A stretch of 64,000 bases of DNA from Azospirillum baldaniorum (GTDB lineage Bacteria; Pseudomonadota; Alphaproteobacteria; Azospirillales; Azospirillaceae), in NCBI RefSeq assembly GCF_003119195.2, contig NZ_CP022260.1, forward strand, positions 279,501 through 343,500, given 5' to 3'. Under the pieces are notes generated by a model. It ran no database searches, was not told where the DNA came from, and saw only the letters and a program-made list of their open reading frames with translations. The position numbers were made by a program, and so were the translations under genes. The stretch's first letter is position 1. The number at the start of each line of letters is the position of its first letter. Below are positions 16,003 through 28,000 of this stretch, piece after piece.

Positions 16003-19000
16003 GTGGCGAATCCAACCTTCACTATGATCGGCACCAACAGTTTCGGCCTTTCCGATATCGGAAGCGAGGCCGCTCCGGTGTTGGCGGACATCGATGGTGA
16101 TGGCGATCTCGACCTCCTGGTTGGCAACGCGGACGGGAACACGCTCTTCTTCCGGAACACCGGAACGACGCTGTCGCCGACCTTCACGCTGGACAGCACC
16201 AATCCGTTCGGGATCAGCAACGTCAGCGCGGGCGGTGCGCTCCCCAGCTTGGTGGACATCGACGGCGACGGCGATCTTGACCTGTTCATCGGCAACCATG
16301 CCGGCACCACCCTGTTCTACCGCAACAATGGAACCTCAGCGCAGACGCCGACCTTCTCGCTGGAAGGCACCAACCTGTTCGGCATCCAGAGCGCCGGCAG
16401 TTACGGGGCGCCGAGCTTCGCCGATCTGGACGGCGACGGCGATCTCGACCTTCTGATCGGCGCTCAGGACGGGAATATTTTCTTTTACCGCAACAACGGC
16501 TCCACGCAAGCGCCGACCTTCTCACTGGAAGGGACCAATCCCTTCAGCCTGCCCCGCGACCTCAACGGCTACGCGTCGCCCGCGCTGGCGGACATCAATG
16601 GGGACGGTCTCGTCGACCTCATCACCAAGAGCACCGTCTACGTCAATGTCGGCACGGCGGCGGCGCCGACCTTTTCGCTGTTCGCCACGAATCCCTATGG
16701 GAATACCGGGCCCGGGGCCTACCCGCGCCCCGCCCTGGGCGATCTCGACGGTGACGGCGACATTGATCTGGTGGTCGGCGTCGACGGCGGCGACCTGGAG
16801 TATTTCCGCAACGTCGCTCCGGTGACCGTGACCCTCGGCAACGGCGGCAACACGATCGCGCTGTCGCAGATCAACACTTTGATCGGCGGCACGGGCACCG
16901 ACCTGGTCTCGTTGGTCGACATCGGTGCGACCTTCCTGGTCACCGGGATCGAGACGCTGACCGGCAGCACCGCCACCGACGTGGTGACGCTGGGCGGCGG
17001 CGGCAATACGCTGCTGGTGAGCCGGGTCGAGACGCTGGCCGGCGGCGCCGGCGCCGATGCGGTGACGCTCGGCTCCCTTGGAAACACCCTGAGGGTGGAC
17101 GGCGTCGAGACGCTGACCGGCGGCATCGGGACCGACGTGGTGACGCTCGGCTCCCTCGGAAACACCTTGCTGGTGGATGGCGTCGAGACGCTGACCGGCG
17201 GCCTCGGCCTCGACGTGGTGACGCTGGGCAACAACTCGGGCAACACACTGACGGTGTTCCGGCTGGAGACGCTGACCGGCGGCCTCGGCACCGACGTGGT
17301 GACCTTGGCCAGCGGCGGCAACACGCTGCTGGCGGAGGGGATCGAAACGCTGACCGGCGCCGTCGGCGTCGATTTGGTGACGCTGGGCAACAGCGGCAAC
17401 ACGGTGACGGTCCGGCTCTTGGAGACGCTGATCGGCGGGTCCGGCACCGACATCGTGACGCTGGGCACCGGCGGCAACGCGCTGACGGTCCGGCTCATGG
17501 AGAGCATCGTCGGCGGATCCGGGTCCGACACCGTGACGCTGGGCACCGGCGGCAACACGGTGTGGGTGATCGGCGTCGAGACGCTGCTGGGTGGTTCCGG
17601 GTCCGACACCGCGACGCTGGACAACAACGGCAACACGCTGACGACCCGGCTTGTGGAGACGCTGTTCGGTGGTTCCGGTCTCGACGTGGTCACGTTGGCC
17701 AGCGGCAGCAACACGCTGTGGGTGAGCGGCGTCGAGACGCTGATCGGCGGTGCCAACGCCGACAACGCGACGTTCGCCAACGGCGGCAACACGGTGACGG
17801 TCCGGCTCTTGGAGACGCTGACCGGCGGCTCCGGCACCGACATCGTGCTGCTCGGCACCGGCGGCAACACGCTGAGGGTGAGCGGCATCGAGACGCTGAC
17901 CGGCGGCTCAGGCACCGACGTCGTGACGATGCTCACCAGCGGGAGCACGTTGACGGTCTCCCTGGTGGAGTCGCTGATCGGCGCCAGCGGTACCGACGTG
18001 GTGATACTGGGCAGCACCGGCAACACCATGCTGGTGTCCGCTCTGGAAACGCTGACCGGCGGCTCCGGCACCGACGTGGTGACGATCAGCGCCAGCGGTG
18101 TGACCATTCTGGTGAGCGGCATCGAGACGTTGAGCGGCAACAGCGGCCGTGACGCCGTGACGCTTGGCGACAGCGCGGGCACCACCATCCAGGTGGCGCG
18201 GCTGGATGCGCTGACCGGCAGCGTCGGAACCGACGTGGTGACGTTTGGCGGGACCTTCGGCAACACCATTCTGCTGGGCGGCGTCGAGACGCTGACCGGC
18301 GGCGTCGCGACCGACATCGTGACCCTGGACAGCAGCGGCAACACCATCGAAGTGTCGCAGATCGAGACGCTGTTCGGCGGTTCCGGCAACGATGTGGTGA
18401 TGCTGGGCAGCGGCGGCAACACGCTGCTGGTCCGGCTGCTGGAGACGCTGACCGGCGGCTCCGGCCTCGACGTGGTGACGCTGGGCACCGGCAGCAACAT
18501 GATGACCGTGAGCGGCGTCGAAACGATCACTGGTGGCAGCGGGCTCGACATCGTGACGCTGGGCGACAGCGCGGGCAACACGCTCACCGTATGGCGTGTC
18601 GAGACGCTGATCGGCACGTCCGGCACCGACGTAGTGACGCTGGGCAGCGCTGGAGTCACGCTGCTGGTGGACGGTGCCGAGACGCTGACCAGCGGCGTCG
18701 GCACCGACGTGGTGGAGTTGGGCAGCGGGGGCAGCACGCTGCTGGTGGGCGGCGTCGAGACGCTGACCGGCGGCATCGGCACCGACGTGGTGACGCTGGG
18801 CAGCGGTGGCAACACTCTGCTGGTGAGTGGTGTCGAAACGGTGACCGGCAGTGCTGGCACCGACGTGGTCACGCTGGGCAGCGACGGCGCCACTCTGGCG
18901 ACGACCCTGCTGGAGACGCTGATCGGTGGAGCCGGTGCGGACGTGGTGACTTTCTTCCCGGCCGGCAACCAGGGGACGCTCTTCGTTTCCGGTGTTGAGA

Positions 19001-22000
19001 CCGTTTACACACCGTTCCAAACGTTGACCCTCAACGGTATCGACACACTGATCGTGCTGCCGGCCAGCCCGTCAATCCCGGTGCTCAATCCGGTGTCGGA
19101 CAGCGGAGTGGTCGGTGATGCCCTGACGAACGCGTCGCAGCCCATGTTGACGGGGACGGCCGATGTCGGCGTCGTCGTGCATTTGTACGGAAACGGCGTT
19201 GAGATCGGGACGGGAACGGCCGACGGTTCCGGTGCTTGGACGGTGAACCCCGGAACGGCGCTTGTCGACGGAATCTGGACGTTGACGGTCAGGGGGACCC
19301 TATCCGGCATTGAGGGCGGGGTGTCGGGGCCCCTCCTGGTGACCATCGACACCAGCGCCTCGTCGCCAACCGCTTTGGCGCTTGCCGTGGGTTCGAACAG
19401 CGGGTCGACGGCGGATACGCTGACGAACGTGACGCTGCCGGTGATCACCGGCAGCGTCGCCGAGGCTGGCGTGGTTGTGCTGTACGAGGGCGGCACCGCT
19501 CTTGGCACGGTGACCGCTGCGGCGGCCGGGGCCTGGACGATGACGGCCACTTCGCTGAGCGACGGTGCGCACACGCTGACCGCCACAGTGACCGACGCGG
19601 CGGGCAACAGCTCTTCGGCATCCGCGGCACTGACCGTGACCATCGACACCGGAGCAAGCGCTCCGACGAGCCTTGCTTTGGCTGCGGCGTCCAACAGCGG
19701 CTCGACGGCGGATACGCTGACGAACGTGACGGCGCCGGTGATCACCGGCAGCGTCGCCGAGGCTGGCGTGGTTGTGCTGTACGAGGGCGGCACCGCTCTT
19801 GGCACGGTGACCGCTGCGGCGGCCGGGGCCTGGACGATGACGGCCACTTCGCTGAGCGACGGTGCGCACACGCTGACCGCCACGGTGACCGACGCGGCGG
19901 GCAACAGCTCTTCGGCATCCGCGGCACTGACCGTGACCATCGACACCGGAGCAAGCGCTCCGACGAGCCTTGCTTTGGCTGCGGCGTCCAACAGCGGCTC
20001 GACGGCGGACACGCTGACGAACGTGACGGCGCCGGTGATCACCGGCAGCGTCGCCGAGGCTGGCGTGGTGGTGCTGTACGAGGGCAGCACCGCCCTGGGG
20101 ACGGTGACCGCTGCGGCGGCCGGGGCGTGGAGCATCACCGCAGCCTCGCTGAGCGACGGTGCGCACACACTGACCGCCACGGTGACCGACGCGGCGGGCA
20201 ACACGTCGTCCGCCGCGTCCGCGCTGACCGTGACCATCGACACCGGAGCAAGCGCTCCGACGAGCCTTGCTTTGGCTGCGGCGTCCAACAGCGGCTCGAC
20301 GGCGGATACGCTGACGAACGTGACGGCGCCGGTGATCACCGGCAGCGTGGCCGAGGCTGGCGTGGTGGTGCTGTACGAGGGCAGCACCGCCCTGGGGACG
20401 GTGACCGCTGCGGCGGCCGGGGCGTGGAGCATCACCGCAGCCTCGCTGAGCGACGGTGCGCACACGCTGACCGCCACGGTGACCGACGCGGCGGGCAACA
20501 CGTCGTCCGCCGCGTCCGCGCTGACCGTGACCATCGACACCGGAGCAAGCGCTCCGACGAGCCTTGCTTTGGCTGCGGCGTCCAACAGCGGCTCGACGGC
20601 GGATACGCTGACGAACGTGACGGCGCCGGTGATCACCGGCAGCGTGGCCGAGGCTGGCGTGGTGGTGCTGTACGAGGGCAGCACCGCCCTGGGGACGGTG
20701 ACCGCTGCGGCGGCCGGGGCGTGGAGCATCACCGCAGCCTCGCTGAGCGACGGTGCGCACACGCTGACCGCCACGGTGACCGACGCGGCGGGCAACACGT
20801 CGTCCGCCGCGTCCGCGCTGACCGTGACCATCGATACCGGAGCACCGTCTGTTGCTATCGCGCTGAGCAGGACGACACTTGGAGTAGGGGAGACGGCAGC
20901 CGTCACCTTTACGTTCAGTGAAGCACCGGTTGGATTCTCGCTCTCGGCCGTCACAGCACAGAATGGAACGCTGTCGGACCTGTCCGTTCTGCCTGGAAGC
21001 GACGGATTGGTTTACACAGCCACCCTGACCCCAAGCGCGGAAACCAATGCCTCGGACAGCCGCATCACCGTTGCCGCGGGATGGAGCGACACGGCCGGAA
21101 ACATTCCAACGGCAGCGGCCACGTCGGCCGGCTACGCCATCGACACCCGGAGCCTGCCCGTCAACACGGCCCCCGTCATCGGCGGCGCGGCAGCCGGTCA
21201 AGCGGTCAACGACACCGCCAGCAGTCAGCCCTTTGCCACCCTGACCGTGTCCGACAACCAGACCGTCCAGACGCAGACGGTCGTCGTGACGGTCCGGAAT
21301 TCGGGTGGCACAGTGGGCGATGCCACCGGCGTCTTCAGCGCCGCCAGCCTCGTCGCCAGTGGTTTTGCCAAATCGGCCGCCGGCACCTACACTCTGACCG
21401 CCAGTTCCGCGGCGGCGGCCCAGGCCGCCCTGCGGCTGCTCGACTTCCAACCGGCGGCCAACCGGGCCGCTCCGGGCACTCACGAGACCACGGGCTTCGC
21501 CGTGACGGTCACCGATGCGGACGGCGCATCGGCGACGAACACCACGACCGGTATCAACGTCCTGTCGATCAACGACGCCCCGGTGTCGGCCCAGGCGCTC
21601 GGCACCAGCAACGTGGACCAGGGGCAGGCCTTTTCCTACACGGTGCCTGCGGGAGCCTTCACCGACGCCGACACCGGCGACAGCCTGACCTTCAGCGCGA
21701 CCAGCGGCGATGGCTCGACGCTGCCCGCCTGGCTCAGCTTCGAAGCGGCCACCGGGCGCCTGTCCGGTACACCGGGCAACGCCGACGTTGGCACCCGGAC
21801 GGTGCGCGTCACCGCGACCGACTCCTCCGGCGCGACGGTTTCGGACCTGCTGACCATTACGGTCTCCAACGTCAACGACGGGCCGGTTGCGGCGAACGAT
21901 GCGGGAGACACCGACCGGCTCACCCCAGTCACGGTGGTTGCGGCAAGCGGCGTGCTCGCCAACGACACCGACCCTGACGTCGGCGACCGGCTGGCCGTCA

Positions 22001-25000
22001 GCGCGGTGAACGGCGACGCCGCCAACGTTGGCCGGGCCATCACGTTGGCCGGGGGCGGCCGGCTGACGCTGAACGCCGACGGCGGCTACAGCTTCGACCC
22101 GGCGGGCGCCTACGGCACGTTGCTGTTCGGCCAGACCCGGCAGGAGACGGTCAGCTACACCGTCACCGACCAGGCCGGAGCGACCTCCACCGCGACGCTG
22201 ACCATCACCGTGCGGGGCGTCAACACCGCTCCGGCGGTGCAGGAGGCCAAGCACGTCGCCATCGACCAGAATTCCAGCCGCGTCGGCCTGTCGATCGACA
22301 AGCCGGTCGATCCGGAGGGCGACCCGCTGACCATCACGGTGACCGGTCTGCCGACGGTCGGGGCGCTCCAGCGGTACGACGGCACGGCGCTCGCCGTCGG
22401 CGACACGCTGACGCCGGACCAGCTTGCCGCGGTGATCTACACGCCGCCCTTTGGCGCCACCGGGGCCGCGGGGTCCTTCAGCTACGCCGTTTCGGACGGG
22501 ACCCATCTGGTCGGCCGTGCGGTGACGATCAGCCTGACGCCGGTGCAATGGCTGAGCCTCACCCCGTCCAGCCTGTCGATCGCGGAGGGCAACAGCGGGT
22601 CCACCGGCCTGACCTACACCATCACCCGGCGCGGCGATACCTCGGGCGCCACCACGGTCAAATGGCAGGTCGACACGACCGGCCTGAGCGGCAGCCTTGC
22701 CGACGCGGCCGATTTCGGCGGCACGCTGCCCAGCGGCACCGTCACCTTCGCGGCCGGGGAGACCAGCAAGACCATCACCGTTCCGATCAGCGGCGACCGG
22801 CAGGTCGAGGGAAACGAGCAGTTCCGGGTCCTGCTCTTCTCCCCATCGACCACGGTGGCCGACGCCAAGATCACGGTGGAGACCGCGACGGCGACCGGCA
22901 CCATCCTCAACGACGACCGTGCCGCCACGATCACCGCGGTGACCGGCCCGACCGCCGGCCGCTATCTGGCGGCGCGCGGCGACACGCTGGACTTCACCGT
23001 CGCCTTCAGCGACGCGGTCAGCGTCTCCGGCACCGGCGTGCCGCGGCTGGCGCTGACCATCGGGACCCAGACCCGCTACGCAACCTTCCTGCGCGTGGAG
23101 TCCGGCAAGCTGGTGTTCCGCTACGCCGTCGGCGCGGGCGATCTGGACAACGACGGCATCGTGGTCGCCGGGACCATCGACCCGAACGGCGCGCAGATCC
23201 GCGACAGCGCCGGCAACGCCGTCACCAACCTCGGTTTCGGTGCCGCCGCGCCGGTCACCAGCCATGTGCTGGTCAACGTCCGCGGCGGCCACGCCATCGA
23301 CGGCTACATCGCCGGCGCCACGGTGTTTGCCGACGCCAACGCCAACGGCCAACTCGACGCCGGTGAGGCGTTCGGGACCACCAACGCGGTGGGGAGCTGG
23401 TCGATCCCCGGCGGGTCCGGCCCCATCGTCATGATCGGCGGCACCGACATCTCGACCAATCTGCCCTTCACCGGCGTCTATGAGGCACCAGGTTCCGCGT
23501 CCGTCATCACTCCGCTGACCACCATCATCATGGGCATGGCGGGGCTTGCCGGAACGGACAGCGCGATCGCCTCGGCGGCGACCGAACTGAAGAGCAAGCT
23601 CGGCCTTGACGCCGGCCTCGACCTGCTCACCTACGACCCCATCGTCGCGGTGACCACGGTCGGGGCGGGCGCCGAGGCCATCGCGACGGCGCTGAAGACG
23701 CAATCCGCCGCGGCCAGCGTCGCCAACGTGATCGTTCAGGGCAGCGCCGTGCTCGCCGGGGTGGTGATCGGCACGCCGCGGGCCAGCGGCGTGATCGGGC
23801 GGGCGCTGGTGGGCGCCATCGCCGACGCGATCAAGGCCGTTCCGGCGGGCGGCACGATCGACCTCGCCGATCCGGTGGTCATCGCCGCCATCCTGGCCGC
23901 CGCCGGGGCGCGGATCGGGGCTGTGGACAGCGCAAAGCTGACCACGGTGACGGGCGGTGCCGCCAACGTCATCGCCGCGTCGAACGGCGCGGTGATCAGC
24001 GCCGGCACGACCAACAGCGGCGGCATCGACGGGCTGACCCAGATGGCCCAGGCGCAAGTGGTGGCGCAGGGCACGGCGGCGGACGAACTGCGCAGCGGCA
24101 CCGCCGCGGGCGACGTGTCGGGCGCCGTCACCGCCTTCACCGGCACCAACCTCCAGCAGCAGATCAGCGCCGCCCAGGTGGCCGTGGTCATCCCGTCGCG
24201 CCTCGCCATCACCGCCACCGACGCCGACAAGCGCGAGGGGGACGGCACCAACCCGGGGGGCACCACCGCCTTCACCTTCACCGTCACCCGCGCCGGCAAC
24301 ACGGGCGGCGCTCTGACGGTGGCTTGGACGGTGGCGGCCGGCGACGGGGCTGGAGGCGCCACGCTCAACGCCGCCGATTTCGGCGGGACCCTGCCGTCGG
24401 GCACCGTCTCCTTCGCCGATGGCGAGGCGACGAAGACCATCACCATCCTGGTGTCGGACGATACGGACATCGAGCCGGACGAGACCTTCACCGTCACCCT
24501 GTCCAGCCCGTCCGTCACGGCGACGGCGATCGAGACGGCATCGGCGTCGGGGACCATCCGCAACGAGGACCCGATCGATCCGCAATTGACCCTGCCGCCT
24601 GCAAGGATGGTGGTGGCGGGGACGGCCACGGCCATCGCCGGTCTGTCGGTTATGGATGGCGACAGCGCCACCGTAACGGTGATCCTGACGCCCGGCAACG
24701 GCAGCCTCGGCCTCGCCGGCCCCGCATCGGTCAGCACGGCCGGTGATGGCACCGTGACGCTCACCGGCAGCGTGGCCGACGTCAACACGACGCTCGCCTC
24801 GCTGGTCTTCACAGGGACCGGCGGACAGACGGCAGGCAGCATCGCGGTGACGGTGGCCGACGGTGACCCGCTGACGCCGGACGCTTCGGGCACGCTCGTC
24901 ATCGCCATCCAGTCGCCACCGGCCAACGTGCTGCCGAGCAGTCCGACCCTGGTCGCCGGCCGCTCGACCGAGGTTCTGGGGCTGGAGATCACGGACGTCG

Positions 25001-28000
25001 ACGGCGGCACCATGACCGTCGTGCTGACGCCGACCAACGGCGCCCTCACCCTGCCGCTCTACGGTTCGGCCACGACGAGCGACCTCGGCAACGGCAAGGT
25101 TCGGCTCACCGGCTCGCTTGAGGACGTGAACCGCACGCTGCAGCAGCTTGAATTCACCGCGTCGCGCAACGTCACCAGCGCGTCGATCCGGTTCGAATCC
25201 TCCGACGACCAGCCGCTGACCCCCGACGCCGACAGCCTGCTGGTCATCGGCGTGCTGTCCTCGCCGGAGCACACGGCGCCCACCGCCCTCTCGGTGATTT
25301 CCGGCGTGGCGACGGCGGTGACCGGTCTGTCGGTCAGCGACTATGACAGTCCGACTCTGCAGGTCACGCTGACCCCGACCAACGGCGCGCTGGCCCTGAC
25401 GGCGCAGGGCGGGGTGACGCTGACCCAGCCGTCCGCGGGCGTCTGGCGCCTGCTCGGCACGCAGGCCGACATCACGGCGACGCTGGCCACCCTGACCTTC
25501 ACCGGAACGGCGGGCCAGACCTCCGGAACGATCCGGGTGACGACGAGCGACCTCGGCACGCTGACCACCGACGCCGAGGCGACCATAGAGATGACCATCG
25601 CCGATCCGGCGACGCTGGTCGCCCCGACGCTCACGCTGCCGCAGCCGATCACCCTCGACCAGGGACTCGACACGGCGCTGACGGGCATCCAGGTCACCGA
25701 TCCGGACAGCCCGGCGGTCACGGTGACGCTGACGCCGTCCCAGGCGATCCTGGGGGCCAAGGCGGCGGGGCAGGCGAGCGTCGCGACGGCGGGCGACGGA
25801 ACACTGACCATCAGCGGGTCGGTCGCCGACGTGAACGCGACCCTGGCCGCCCTGCGGATCACCGGCGGCACCGCCGCCACCGCGACGGTCGCGGTGACCG
25901 TGAGCGATGGCCTCACCACGCCGGCCACCGGCACGCTGACCCTGCCGATGGTGGACGTCACCCCGCCGGGCAGCCCGACGATTACCGCGGTGAGCACCGA
26001 CTCCGCCGGTACGCTGCCGGTGACGGGCACCAACACCAACCGCAACCGGCTCTTCGTCCGGGGCACGGCCGAAGCCGACAGCCGGATCGTCCTGTCCGAT
26101 GGCGGGACGGAGGTGGCGACGGTCACCGCCGACGCGCAAGGCGCCTGGGTCGCCGATCTCAGCGCGGCGCCGCTCCTGGACGGCACCCACGCCTTCACCG
26201 CCCGGGCGACCGACGCGGCGGGCAACACCGGTCCGGCGTCCGGCGCCCCGTCGGTGACCATCGACACCATCGCTCCGCCGACGCCGTCGGTGGTCTTCAA
26301 CGACGCGTCCATCGACCCGGCCAGGCAGAGCAGCGTCGGATTCGCCCTGTCCGGCGGGGAGAGCGGGACGACCTACCGCTGGACGCTGTCCTCCTCGGGC
26401 GGCGGCTCCCTGACCGGCACCGGGACGCTCACCGGTGCAGGCGGCACGGTCGGCGGAATCGACGTGTCCGGCCTGCTCGACGGCACGCTGTCCCTCTCGG
26501 TCACGCTGACCGACGCGGCGGGCAACGTCTCGGCGGCCGGGACGGCGACCGCGGCGAAGGCGGCGGGAGCGGTGGTGGACGGCACGCAGGTCCAGACGCT
26601 CTCGTCGCAGTCCAACGGACGGGCCGTCAGCACCGTGGCGGTCCAGGCGCCCGCCGCCGGCCGCACGGAGGACCCCAGCAGCCCGAACGCCGGGCTGGCC
26701 GACGTGCCGCTGGTCCGGGAGACGGTGACCGATCCGTCAACCGGGCAGCCGACGCTGGTGACCACGCTGCAGGTCGGGTTGCCGACCGGAGTGGGTGTGA
26801 CGGCGAGTGGCCCGGCGGCCCGCGAGGGGACGACCCTGGCGCAGGCCGACCTGATCCAGGCGATCGAGGCACGCACGATGGAGGGGTCGGTCTCGCGGTC
26901 CAACCTGTCCAGCGGCGGCGCCCGCTTCCTGGGCACGCTGTCGCAGCAGGCGTCCCTGCTGCTGCGCACGCTCGCCTTCACCGCGCCCGACGCGCCGGGG
27001 GCGGCGGTCCGGGTTACCGGCGCCATGCCGGGTTCCACCATGCCGACGGCTCTGGTCATCGACACCACCGGGGTGGCGGGACCGCTGACCATCCAGCTCG
27101 ACACCGTGTCGTTCGCCGCGGTCATCGGCTCGGCGACGTTGACCGGGGGAGAGGGCAATCAGGTGGTGTATGGCGACGCCGGCAGCCAGTCGATCATCCT
27201 CGGCCCCGGCGACGATGTCCTGTCGGGAGGCGGCGGCAACGACACGGTGGCCAGCACGCTCGGCAACGACACGCTGTATGGCGACGATGGCGACGACCTG
27301 ATGCACGGGGGCGACGGCGACGACCTGATGGATGGCGGCGCCGACAACGACACGATGGGCGGCGGGGCCGGCAACGACACCATGGGCGGCGGAACCGGCA
27401 ACGACATCCTGATCGGTGAAAGCGGCAACGACGCGCTGTTCGGCGGCACGGGCAACGACACCCTCTTCGGAGGCGACGGAGACGACACGCTGTTCGGCGA
27501 GGACGGCAACGACATCCTGTCGTTGGGAATGGGCAACGACATCGCCAGCGGTGGCGATGGGGACGACACGTTGTTCGGCGAGGACGGCAACGACACCCTC
27601 TTCGGCGGGGCCGGCAACGACATCCTGTCGCTGGGGACGGGCAGCGACCTGGCCGACGGTGGGGCGGGCAACGACACGCTGTTCGGCGAGGATGGCAACG
27701 ACACGCTGTTCGGCGGGGCCGGCGACGATGTGCTGGTTGGCGGAGCTGGCCACGACGTCCTGTTCGCCGACGGCGGTGCGGACACGCTGTGGGGTGGTGC
27801 CGGGGCGGACATCTTCGCCCTTGGTGGTGCGTCCGGCGGATCGATGGTGATGGATTTCACCGCGGGCACCGACCGGCTGGCGCTCTTCGACTCCTCGCTC
27901 GATCTCAAAAGCGTGATCGCGTCGGCGAGGGTGGTGAACGGCAACACCGTGCTCGATCTGCGGCCGGGGGTGAGCGTCACCATCGTCGGGCAGACCGGTG

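Noticed and set aside
16719..18968. A 749-codon minus-strand frame over the 26-residue repeats
   Set aside because: Its periodic Ser/Val/Pro translation only mirrors the repeats of the true plus-strand gene.
16830..18990. Regular 78-bp repeats as a possible CRISPR array
   Set aside because: Units are contiguous, in frame and protein-coding, without unique spacers or cas genes.
19300..26190. A 2296-codon open frame on the minus strand of the giant adhesin gene
   Set aside because: It is antisense to a clear repeat protein. Its translation is Arg/Gly/His-rich without domains, the usual shadow of GC-biased codons.
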